NCBI RefSeq assembly: GCF_026626665.1
Contig: NZ_JAPNKE010000002.1
Location: forward strand, 4,441,168 to 4,505,167
From: Nannocystis pusilla
GTDB lineage: Bacteria; Myxococcota_A; Polyangia; Nannocystales; Nannocystaceae
Direction of reading: 5' to 3'
DNA length: 64,000 nt
In this document: piece by piece, positions 56,263 to 64,000 of the stretch
Layout: each line of letters begins with the position of its first letter
Position numbering within the stretch: position 1 is the first letter of the stretch
Notes under the pieces: model-generated
What the model saw: only the letters and a program-made list of their open reading frames with translations
Told to the model about the DNA's origin: nothing
The model's database searches: none
Translations under genes and position numbers: made by a program

Positions 56263-58608
56263 ATGTCCCCGCCCACGCGCCTCGCCCTCCCGGCCCTTCT
56301 TTTCGTCGCGTGCGGCCAGCAACCCACCACCCCGGCGCCGGAGCCGGGCCCGGGCCGGCGCGCGGGCCTCCTCGAACCTGTCCCTTCAGACATCTCGGAC
56401 GAAGGCGGCGGCGCGGACGTGGCGTCTGTCCCGAAGACCACATTCGCAGGACCCGAGCCGTCCGGGAGCGACGCGCCCCAGGACCCTGGCCGGTCCGCCC
56501 CACCGGCGCTGTCCGACGCCGGCGCGCCGGCCCTGGTCGGCGCCGGCATCAGGCCGAGACCGCCGGTGTGGCGGCGCCACGTCGCGCTCGTCGACAAGGC
56601 CCCCGCCGCGCCGTGTCCCGCGGCCTCCGACCCCGGCTGGACCGCAGAGCGGCTGTTCCGGCGCGGCGCGGTCGCCACGATGCTCGGCGACAAGGCCGTG
56701 CTGCCGAAGCCGCTCGAGCGCTTCTGCCTCTACACCTGGGCCGGCAAGACCGCCCCGCTCGCGCCGCCCGCCTTTGCCCCGGCCGACAAGGTCGTGCGCG
56801 TCGACCCCGACCGCGAGGTCGTCGTACCGCAGGTCACCTCCCTCGGCGGCGACCCTGCCGACCAAGCTGCGCTCGCGCCACCGGCCGACAAGCTCGTGCG
56901 CGTCGACCCCGACCGCGAGGTCGTCGTGCCGCAGGTCGCCCACCTCGGCGGCGACCCTGCCGTCCGTGCCGCGCTCGCGGACGCGTTCCTGCGGGCCGTC
57001 GGAGCGCAGCCCGCAGGCGTCGCCGGTCCGCCCGTCCACGGCGGCGTCGAGGGTCCGGCGAGGGTCGCCGTCGTCGACACCCTCGGCTTCGCCGAGGCCG
57101 GCCTCGACTACACCGCCGCTGCCGCCCGCCAGCGCCACGGCATCGCCATGGCCGAGTTCGTCCATGCGCTGCGCTGCCCCGACCGCGAGGCCGGCTGCCG
57201 CGACCAGCTCTTCCACGCGCAGGCCTTCCCCTACGGCCCCGCCTCGCCGCTCCCGCTCGCCTCCGGCGGCCCGCTCGGCAGCCTCGCCTCGCTCGCGCAC
57301 GCGCTCGGCGAGGCCGTCGTGCGCTGGCAGACCTCCGACATGCGCACCTCGCCGCTGGTGCTGAACCTCAGTCTCGGGTGGGACCCCCGCTACGGCGACC
57401 CGCTCACCCCCGTAGGTCAGGAGGCCACGCACACCGACCTCCTCGTCACGCCGAGCGCGGCCGTCGCGGCCACGGTTCAAGCTGTCCATGCCGCCATGGT
57501 CTATGGGACATGTCTCGAAGCGCTCCCGATCGCCGCGGCCGGCAACAACGCCGGCGCCGCCTGCGAGCAGACCGGCCTGATGGCCCCCGCGAGCTGGGAG
57601 CGCTACCCTGCCCCCGACCGCGCCCGCTGCGAGAGCCTGTTCGGCACCCTGCCCGCCTGGCGCGCCGGTGATCCTGCCGTCGCCGTCACCCGCCGGGCCC
57701 TCGTGTACGGCGCCGGCGGCGTGGACGCGACGACCACACCGATCCCGATCGCGCGCGTGAACGGGACCCCGCCGCGCGTCCTCCCTGCCTTCCAGGCCGT
57801 CGTCGGCGACGGCGCGCGTCAGACCGACGTCCTCACCGGCACCTCGATCTCCGCCGCCTCGCTCTCGGCGCTCGCCGCCCAGGTCTGGTCGCACCACCGC
57901 GTCCTGGGCCCGCATGAGGTGGTCGCGCTCCTCGACGCCAGCGGCGTCGCCACCGGGCTCTCCGTCGACATCGGGGTCAAGGCGCGCGCGAAGCGGATCG
58001 GGGCTCACGACGCCTTCGCCCACCTGTGCACGATCCGTTACCGCGGCGCCGCCTGCCCCAACCCTTACCTGCCGCCGACGTCGCCCGCGCCCGCCCAATC
58101 GGCGGCCACGATCAGCGCACCCGTGAGCCTGCCGCGGCGCCTCACCTGCACCAGCGAGACCGTGCAGTGCGGCGCCACGCCCGTCACCCGCACCCGCTGC
58201 GACGATCCGAGCGCGACCTCGACCCCGGTCGTCCCGGCCTCCGAGCCGTGGGTGCGCCCGCAGCCGGACCTGCCGCTGTGCACACGCTGCCCTGTTCGCG
58301 GCGGCAAGCTCACCCTGGCCCTCCACCCCGATCACACCGGCGGCGCCGTGACCCTGAGCGATCCTGTCCTCGAGTTCAGGCGCTCGGACGGCTCGTACTT
58401 CGGCGCCCGCCTGGTCCAGGTCACCGTCGGCAGCGAGCCCGTCGAGGTCGACCTGGCGCGCTACACCGTCGACCTCGGCGCCGGCCCGGTCACCCTCGCG
58501 GATGCCCTCGCGCGAGAGGGCATCCGCGGCGGCACGCTCGGCTTCGCCTACACCGACGCGGCCGGCGCCACGTCCTGGCTCGTCAGCGCCGTGGCCGTCG
58601 AAGACTGA
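56263..58608 (+). CDS. Subtilisin-like (S8) serine peptidase lipoprotein
   Basis: A 781-residue protein in a single intact frame. The signal LALPALLFVAC ends in a lipobox. After a long variable linker the S8 fold appears: Asp272 in VAVVDTLGF, His292 in RQRHGIAMAEFVH, Asn428 in AAAGNNAG and Ser528 in LTGTSISAAS form the expected triad and oxyanion site. The last 200 residues are a beta-rich, Cys-containing domain. The linker contains a 34-residue duplication and a palindrome copy (56379-56392). It starts 52 bases after the CHAT gene and is probably co-transcribed with it, so both proteases may serve one pathway at the envelope. Confidence 0.88.
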   Translation: MSPPTRLALPALLFVACGQQPTTPAPEPGPGRRAGLLEPVPSDISDEGGGADVASVPKTTFAGPEPSGSDAPQDPGRSAPPALSDAGAPALVGAGIRPRPPVWRRHVALVDKAPAAPCPAASDPGWTAERLFRRGAVATMLGDKAVLPKPLERFCLYTWAGKTAPLAPPAFAPADKVVRVDPDREVVVPQVTSLGGDPADQAALAPPADKLVRVDPDREVVVPQVAHLGGDPAVRAALADAFLRAVGAQPAGVAGPPVHGGVEGPARVAVVDTLGFAEAGLDYTAAAARQRHGIAMAEFVHALRCPDREAGCRDQLFHAQAFPYGPASPLPLASGGPLGSLASLAHALGEAVVRWQTSDMRTSPLVLNLSLGWDPRYGDPLTPVGQEATHTDLLVTPSAAVAATVQAVHAAMVYGTCLEALPIAAAGNNAGAACEQTGLMAPASWERYPAPDRARCESLFGTLPAWRAGDPAVAVTRRALVYGAGGVDATTTPIPIARVNGTPPRVLPAFQAVVGDGARQTDVLTGTSISAASLSALAAQVWSHHRVLGPHEVVALLDASGVATGLSVDIGVKARAKRIGAHDAFAHLCTIRYRGAACPNPYLPPTSPAPAQSAATISAPVSLPRRLTCTSETVQCGATPVTRTRCDDPSATSTPVVPASEPWVRPQPDLPLCTRCPVRGGKLTLALHPDHTGGAVTLSDPVLEFRRSDGSYFGARLVQVTVGSEPVEVDLARYTVDLGAGPVTLADALAREGIRGGTLGFAYTDAAGATSWLVSAVAVED
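56781..56984 (+). repeat. 102-bp direct duplication within the subtilase gene
   Basis: Two in-frame copies start at 56781 and 56883. Each encodes ADKxVRVDPDREVVVPQV followed by a LGGDP segment. The near-identity points to a recent duplication in the prodomain or linker region. Confidence 0.8.
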
Positions 58609-58754
58609 CGCCGACCCGGACAAGCACTGCCACGTCGTCGAGAGCGCGAACCCCACGACGCTGTGCGACATCGGTCGGTTCGTCGCGGAGGCGGCGTCGC
58701 AGCACGCGAAGTTCGCCCACGGGCGCGACGGAGGCTCGCGGCTCGGGGTCGACA

Positions 58755-58768
58755 TGTCCGAAAGGACA
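58755..58768. terminator. Perfect TGTCC-GAAA-GGACA hairpin in a convergent gap
   Basis: The arms extend to CATGTCC and GGACATG, and the loop GAAA is a stable RNA tetraloop. It lies 16 bases past the stop of the minus-strand HhH gene and 147 past that of the subtilase gene. A bidirectional 3'-end role is inferred. Confidence 0.45.
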
Positions 58769-58783
58769 TGCCGATGCGGCGCC

Positions 58784-61148
58784 TCAGAAGCGGCCCTCGA
58801 GCGAGACCAGGAAGCGGTTCTCGGGCGACGGGATGCGCGCGAGCGTGCTCGGGCGCTTGTCGAGCCAGAAGTACAGGTCGTAGCGGACCTGGATCATGAA
58901 CGTCTTCTTGATCAGGTACGCCACGTCGACGTAGTTCCACAGCGACTGCTCGAGCAGGGTGTTGCTCGAGGTGTCCATCGACAGCCAGCGGACGCGGGCG
59001 CGGATCCGCAGCGGATCGATCGGCCGGGTGCTGATGGTCAGCCAGGCCTGCGAGTCGCGGCGGTACTTGGCGCGCTGGTCCGGCGTGACGTTCTCGTAGA
59101 CGTCGGGGATGAAGCCCGGGACGTCGGGGTCGACCTTGAGCGGGTCGCCGACGAAGCGCTGCTGATAGCGAGGCACGATCTTGACCCGCTTGTGCGGCAT
59201 GAACGCCATCTGCAGGTTGAACTTGAGCTGCTCGCCGGCGCAGCGGACCGGCTCGCCGTTGACGTTGGTGTAGACCAGCGCCTCGTCGCTGTAGACGTCG
59301 CCGTCGAGGTCGTCGCCGGCGACCAGGTCGGACACGCCGACGTCGCCGCCGTAGCAGTACTGATGGCCGGTCTTGCGCATGTCCTTGTCGCGGTACTCGA
59401 CCCACAGGGCCGGCAGGAACCAGCGGGTCACCAGATAATCGCCGCGCAGGTAAGCCTGGATGCCGGGCGCCTTGGTCGAGGGCGACACCCAGGCGTTGAC
59501 GTAGGTGCGGATGTTCGAGGCCTTGTTCGGCTTGCCGGTGTAACGGATCCGGGCGCCGGCCTCGTCGCGCGCGCTGGCCCTCGTACACGTCGGGCGACGC
59601 CAGCGGGCGCGCGTACGGGTTGGCGAAGTCCCGGTCGTAGTAGCGGACGATCGTCTCGATCTCGTGCTTGCCGAAGGTCGCGGTGTGGCGGACGATCGCC
59701 GCGAAGCCGCCGCCGCCCTTGCTGTCGCCGACGCCGACGTCATTGGCCCGCTTCATCGAGTCGAAGCTGCGCGTGACCTCGACGCCGAGGTCGCTCCAGC
59801 GGTGGCCCCACGCGCCGTTGATGCCGACGGCCCCGAACGGGCCGCCGAACGGGGTGCGAGCCCACTCCTGGAAGTCGTAGTCCTTGCCGCCGGTCAACCA
59901 CTTGATCGCGGTGCCGTAGCCGGTGGCGCCGACCCACGAGCGGCGGTTGAAGAAGTAGCTGACGTTGCCGCCGCTCGTGACCTCGCGGAACATCCGCGGC
60001 AGCGTCTGGTAGCCGAATTCGGACGTCGGCGCGAACGGGTCGGGCTGGCGCTTGTAGATCGGCGGGGCGTCGCAGCGCGGATCGTCGCTGCGCGGGTCGT
60101 CGCACTTGTCGGGGTCGTACAGCTTGTACTGATAGATGCTGCGCGCCTGGACGCTGGTCCACGCGTAGGCCTGCATCCAGCCGTGGCCGAGCTTGAGCTT
60201 CTTGATGCCGGCGGCGATGCCCTGCAGCGTCTCCTGCCAGCGGAAGTCGGGCGTGACGTAGGTGTCGCCGAGCTCGCCGTCGCACGGCGAGTCGGGCAGC
60301 TCGCCGGCCGACTCCTTGCAGAGCCGGGTCAGGCGGACCGGCCGCGGGTAGATCGTGTTGTCGCGGTAGATGCCGTTCGGCGTGTAGTTGCGGGTGTTGT
60401 CGAACGTGAGGCGCTGGCCGAAGCCGATGCGGTAGGTGCCGAGGAGGACGTTGTAATTGTCGTCCTCCCACTGGACATAGACCTTGGGCAGGTAGCCGCG
60501 CGGACGCGGCTGCTCGGCCGACAGGGCGTCGCGGTTGGGGTCGTAGCGGACGTCGTCGACGCGGCTGCGGGTGAGCACGCCGGCGAAGCCGAGCCGGAGG
60601 TGGCGCAGGGTCTGGACCTGGCCGTCGAGCACCATCGCCGGCAGGCGGCGGTCGGGCGGCGACCAGGCGCTGCGCAGGCGGACCTTGCCGGACGTCGCGG
60701 AGTAGCGGCGGTTGGGCTCGACGATGTAGATGAACGCGGCGATCGCCTCGAGCTGATCGCGGTCGAGCACGCCGGCCAGCACCAGCGCGGCCGGGTCGTA
60801 GATGAAGCCGGCCTCCTGGCGGTAGCGGATGATGCCGTCGACCTGCTTGTAGGTCAGGTTCGGCAGCGTGAACAGCTCCTCGCGCGAGGCGGTGTTGAGG
60901 TTGACGCCGCGGCGCAGCAGCTCGACCAGGGTGTCGAAGGTCTCGCCGGAGATGTCGCCGGCGGTGTTGAGCTCGAGCAGGTCGTCCTCGTCGTCGACGT
61001 CGACGAAGGCCTCGTAGGGGGCCGCGGCCGCGCCGGCGGGCGCGAGCGCGGCCCACAGGCCGAGCGCGAGCGCGGGGGCGAACGCGCGGCGCCGACGGGC
61101 GCGGCGGGGTGCGCAGGGAGCTGGCCGCAAGGACATGTGAGAGGTCAT
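58784..61148 (-). CDS. Helix-hairpin-helix (ComEA-like) outer-membrane-type protein (one frame break)
   Basis: A protein of about 787 residues with an Arg-rich signal peptide (FAPALALGLWAALAPAGAAA). The N-terminal helix-hairpin-helix motifs are like those of ComEA (VNLNTASREELFTLPNLTYK; QVDGIIRYRQEAGFIYDPAA). The rest is rich in aromatic beta strands (KVYVQWEDDNYNVLLGTYRI; GFGQRLTFDNTRNY; VRYDLYFWLDKRP) ending in Phe (VSLEGRF), which suggests a beta-barrel. The frame slips by one base near 59570-59585 between SPDVYEGQ and ARDEAGARIRYTG. HhH domains usually bind DNA, so a role in DNA uptake or an envelope scaffold is possible. An in-frame second Met lies at 61136. Confidence 0.82.
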
Positions 61149-61185
61149 CTACCGAAAGCTGGAAGTGTCGATCACCGCGGCGCGC

Positions 61186-61707
61186 TCACGGGCCGCAAAC
61201 GTCGCCGCACATGCCCCACAGCCCGGCCTTCTGGTCCTGGGCGGCGCGCTGCATGGCCATGAACTCGCCGGCCCGCTCCTCGCCGTTGGGCGGGATGTCG
61301 AGCACGCAGGCGTAGCCGCGGGCGATCAGCAGCGAGTTGATCTCGCCGTCGGGGACGTCGACGTACGCGAGCAGACGGCCGTAGGCGTCGGCGCACTCGA
61401 CGTCGTAGGTCAGCTCGATGTCCTGGCCGAGCACGTACTCGGCGTTGAAGTCGCGGGCCTCGACGCCGAAGCACTCGCGCTTGCCGTTCGTGATCTCCGG
61501 CGTGTCGACCAGCAGGTAGCGGATCTTCTCGCCGCTCTCGAGCACGATCGTGTCGCCGTCGATGACCTTGGCGACCTTGCCGACGGTCGGGCCGCACTCG
61601 GACGTCTCGGGCGCGCCCTCGCTGTCCGAGTCGGACGCCTCGGGGCCGCCGCAGGCACCTGTCCCGAAGGTCAGAGTGAGAAGGAACGCGAGCCGGGTCA
61701 GGGGCAT
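61186..61707 (-). CDS. Thermonuclease (SNase)-family lipoprotein
   Basis: A 173-residue lipoprotein (AFLLTLTFGTGAC). After an acidic Ser/Asp/Glu linker comes a staphylococcal-nuclease domain. VGKVAKVIDGDTIVL carries the calcium-site Asp residues, KIRYLLVDTPEI has the catalytic Arg63 and Asp68, CFGVEARDF has a candidate catalytic Glu83, and ADAYGRLLAYV has Arg111. It should cut DNA or RNA outside the cell. Its ATG at 61707 overlaps the end of the lamin-tail gene, so the two are coupled. With the HhH protein next, a DNA-handling cluster at the envelope is conceivable. Confidence 0.92.
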   Translation of the reverse strand: MPLTRLAFLLTLTFGTGACGGPEASDSDSEGAPETSECGPTVGKVAKVIDGDTIVLESGEKIRYLLVDTPEITNGKRECFGVEARDFNAEYVLGQDIELTYDVECADAYGRLLAYVDVPDGEINSLLIARGYACVLDIPPNGEERAGEFMAMQRAAQDQKAGLWGMCGDVCGP

Positions 61708-64000
61708 GCCGGGTTCTCCTGCTTCGGGGTGCCGGGGCCGACGGCGTCGCACCAGGGCGCGAGGTCGGTGTTGTCGTTGAGGGCGGGGTTCGAGACGCCG
61801 GGGTCGAGCTGGGTGGCGATGTCCTCGCCCTGGCTGGTGGCCCACTGCACCGCGTCGATCACGAGGTCGCCGACCGCCAGGGAGATGGCGCCGGCCGAGT
61901 TGGCGAGCGAGAAGCCGAACGCGGCGTCGACCGCCGGCAGGCCGCCGTTGACCGCGGGGTCGGTCTTGCGGGCCAGGAGCGCGCGCGAGCCGGCGACCAC
62001 GGCGATGCAGTCGGCGCCGCCGAAGGCCTTGGCGTTCGTCAGCTCGGTCGGCGTCGGCGCGAACTTCGACAGCGCCTTGACGTTGTTGAGGTCGACGTCG
62101 GCGTTGGCCAGCACCTCGAACCACTCGCGGTCGGTCTCGGTGCCCGAGGGGTTGGCGAGGAACTCGGTGATCACGAGGTCGCCGGCGCCCGGCGAGTGCT
62201 TCTCGCGCATGGCCCCGAGGTCGGCGTCGAAGCACGGGTCGACGAAGCCGCCGCCGCAGGCGACGTTCTGCGCCGCGGGGCTGCCCTTGTCGCTCGCGTT
62301 GTACAGCGCCGCGGCGGTGCAGAGGTTGGCCGGGTCGTCGTTGACCGCCACGTCGAGCGCGCCCGGGGTGATCGCCGCGAGCGAGAGCTGGGTCGAGGCG
62401 CCGTCGCTGGTCGTCGCGTAGGCGACGTGGTCGAGCTCGACCCCGCCGTGGCCGACGAACAGGCCGCCGTTGGAGTTGCCGAGGCTCAGCTTGGTGACGA
62501 AGCGCGGCGTCGGCAGGCCGCCGTTGACCCCCGCGTCGGCGTTGCGGGCGATCAGCACCGAGTCGCCGGCCTTGACCTCGAGGCAGTCGCCGGCGACGGG
62601 GACGAAGTCGCCGACGGTGTACGGCTCCCACACCTTGCCGAGCTCGAGCCCGTTGAGGTCGAAGTCGGCGTCGGCCAGCAGCTCGAACCACTCGCCCTCG
62701 GTGTCGCCGACGAGCTTGGGGTTGGCCATCCACTCGGTGATGAGCAGCTCGCCGGCCTGCGGCGGATCGATGTCGCGCGCGGTCTGCGTGTCGGGGTCGG
62801 TGCACTGGCCGGTCGGCGGCGGGCCGTTGCACACCGAGTTGTCGGCCCCGGGCGTGCCGAGGTCGGTGTTGAACGGCGCGTACGGGACGGTCGCGTCGCA
62901 GCGGGCCTCGGCCGGGTCGTTGAGCGTCGGGTCGAGCGACTGCGTGAAGGCGTCGATCACCGCCGGGTCGACCTGGCGCGCGACCCCGTCCTTCGGCGTG
63001 TCGTACGGCATGTGGTCGAGCTCGACGCCGCCGACGCCGAGCCACAGGGTGCCGTCGGAGTTGGCCAGCTGCAGGCTGCTGTAGGTGGCGGCGGGGCTCA
63101 GCATGTCGCCGGTGGCGCCGCTGCGGGCCAGCAGGACGAGGCCGGGGCCGACCGCCAGGCACTGCTCGCCGGGGAAGGTGAAGCTGATCGACTCGGCCGA
63201 CTTGCCGAGCTGCAGGCCGTTGAGGTCGAAGCTGACGGGGGTGAAGAACTCGATCCACTCGCCCCCCGGCTCGCCGATGCCGGTCGACGCGTTGGCGTGG
63301 ACCTCGGTGATGAAGATGTCCCCGGGGACAGGTGCGACCGCCTCGCGGACGGTGCCGCCGTCGTCGCACGGGTTCTTGAGGCAGACCGGGTTGGGCGCGC
63401 CGGGGGTGCCGAGGTCGCCCTCGGCGAACGGGTTGTAGGCCAGGCAGAAGTTGGCCGGGTCGTCGTTGCCGGCGACGGTGGTCGCGCCGGGGTCGAGGCT
63501 CCAGGCGATGCCGTCCTTGGGGTTCGGGTAGTGGATCTCGTCGAGGATCTGCCCGCCGTAGGCGATGAACACCCCGGGGCTCGGGTTCGAGTCGCTGGCG
63601 CTGTCGTTGAGCGTCAGCTTCATGACGACGTCGGTCTCGGCCCACTGCTTCTGCGAGAACAGGACGGTGTCGCCGGCGCCGACCTTGAAGCACTCGGGCT
63701 GCTGCAGCACCTGCGCGCTCTCGGGGTCGCCGGCGAACTTGGTGGTGTTGCTGCCGTACTGCAGGCAGTTGAGGTCGAACTCGCCGCCCGTCACCTGCAG
63801 CTCGAACCACTCGCCGACGGTCATGGTGGTGAGGCCGGCGTTGGCCATGACCTCGGTGATCACGAGCTGGCCCGGCTGCGGCCCGACGGCGTCGCGCAGG
63901 ACGCCGCCGTCGTAGCACTGGCCGCACGACTCGGGGGCGACCAGCGGACACGCGGCGTTGGGCTGGCGCGGCGAGCCGTACTCGGTGGTGAAGTAGGGCT
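61698..64000 (-). CDS. Multi lamin-tail-domain surface protein (5' end outside window)
   Basis: The frame is open to the window edge, so at least 767 residues are present and the N-terminus is missing. It contains four repeats of the lamin-tail (LTD) type. Each starts with an ITE-[VWF]-x-ANxx motif (ITEVMANAG, ITEVHANAS, ITEWMANPK, ITEFLANPS) followed by GEWFELxxxxxFDLNGLxLG. Between repeats are Cys-containing links ending in GTPGAxNxxC. LTDs occur in secreted bacterial proteins, often with nucleases, which fits the coupled SNase gene. A perfect palindrome copy lies in the coding sequence at 63317-63330. An extracellular binding scaffold is likely. Confidence 0.9.
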   Translation of the reverse strand, partial: PYFTTEYGSPRQPNAACPLVAPESCGQCYDGGVLRDAVGPQPGQLVITEVMANAGLTTMTVGEWFELQVTGGEFDLNCLQYGSNTTKFAGDPESAQVLQQPECFKVGAGDTVLFSQKQWAETDVVMKLTLNDSASDSNPSPGVFIAYGGQILDEIHYPNPKDGIAWSLDPGATTVAGNDDPANFCLAYNPFAEGDLGTPGAPNPVCLKNPCDDGGTVREAVAPVPGDIFITEVHANASTGIGEPGGEWIEFFTPVSFDLNGLQLGKSAESISFTFPGEQCLAVGPGLVLLARSGATGDMLSPAATYSSLQLANSDGTLWLGVGGVELDHMPYDTPKDGVARQVDPAVIDAFTQSLDPTLNDPAEARCDATVPYAPFNTDLGTPGADNSVCNGPPPTGQCTDPDTQTARDIDPPQAGELLITEWMANPKLVGDTEGEWFELLADADFDLNGLELGKVWEPYTVGDFVPVAGDCLEVKAGDSVLIARNADAGVNGGLPTPRFVTKLSLGNSNGGLFVGHGGVELDHVAYATTSDGASTQLSLAAITPGALDVAVNDDPANLCTAAALYNASDKGSPAAQNVACGGGFVDPCFDADLGAMREKHSPGAGDLVITEFLANPSGTETDREWFEVLANADVDLNNVKALSKFAPTPTELTNAKAFGGADCIAVVAGSRALLARKTDPAVNGGLPAVDAAFGFSLANSAGAISLAVGDLVIDAVQWATSQGEDIATQLDPGVSNPALNDNTDLAPWCDAVGPGTPKQENPACP

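Overview
This window is very GC-rich chromosomal DNA, most likely from a myxobacterium of the Nannocystineae (Nannocystis-like). That placement is an inference. It rests on the base composition, three Hanks-type Ser/Thr kinases (one with the HRDVSPAN loop common in myxobacteria), three ECF-type sigma factors, about a dozen lipoproteins with Thr/Ser/Asp/Gly-rich linkers, Cys-rich CGDG/CDDGN repeat proteins, and an LRR protein with a TIGR02996-type N-terminus. No rRNA, tRNA, CRISPR array, transposase or phage gene was seen.

Layout. 1-5.3 kb: the end of a sigma-54 activator, a halogenase-family flavoprotein and an LRR protein. 5.5-8.9 kb: a transmembrane kinase translationally coupled to an ECF sigma factor, divergent from a free paralogue of the kinase's own Cys-rich sensor domain, with a 60-bp dyad between them. 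9-16 kb: small metabolic and regulatory genes (VOC protein, membrane protein, beta-hydroxyacid dehydrogenase, CoA transferase, LysR with a divergent quinone reductase, isochorismatase family). 16.4-24 kb: lipoproteins, GNAT, ABC-F, hemerythrin. 24.5-34 kb: a predicted pseudokinase, a minus-strand run of sigma factor, propeller-like lipoprotein, metzincin, GH26-like enzyme and DUF1501 protein, then an active-looking kinase with a TPR membrane protein. 34-39.8 kb: AraC regulator, DUF1349 lipoprotein, PAS-STAS protein, DUF1554 lipoprotein. 39.8-41.8 kb: a nitric-oxide module (2Fe-2S reductase, truncated globin, NsrR-type regulator). 41.8-47.2 kb: murG, gcvP, an AAA ATPase. 47.3-51.6 kb: a serine beta-lactamase-family lipoprotein, an M23-SH3 lipoprotein and a two-repeat Cys-rich lipoprotein. 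51.7-58.6 kb: ECF sigma factor, single-pass anti-sigma-like protein, CHAT-TPR lipoprotein and subtilase lipoprotein, a candidate protease-gated sigma system. 58.8-64 kb: an HhH outer-membrane-type protein, a nuclease lipoprotein and a lamin-tail repeat protein that runs off the window.

Three features cut across the region. First, a dispersed palindrome TGTCC-N4-GGACA (nine perfect and about twenty near-perfect copies) sits in most gaps between convergent genes, sometimes in 14-bp-phased tandems, and also inside several coding sequences. Second, short tandem arrays (periods about 48, 51, 57, 69, 74, 81 and 82 bp) and decayed copies of neighbouring gene segments fill the gaps. Third, about twenty single-base frame breaks split otherwise well-conserved genes, including murG. 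They look like assembly indels rather than true decay, so the affected genes are given here at their reconstructed full extent.
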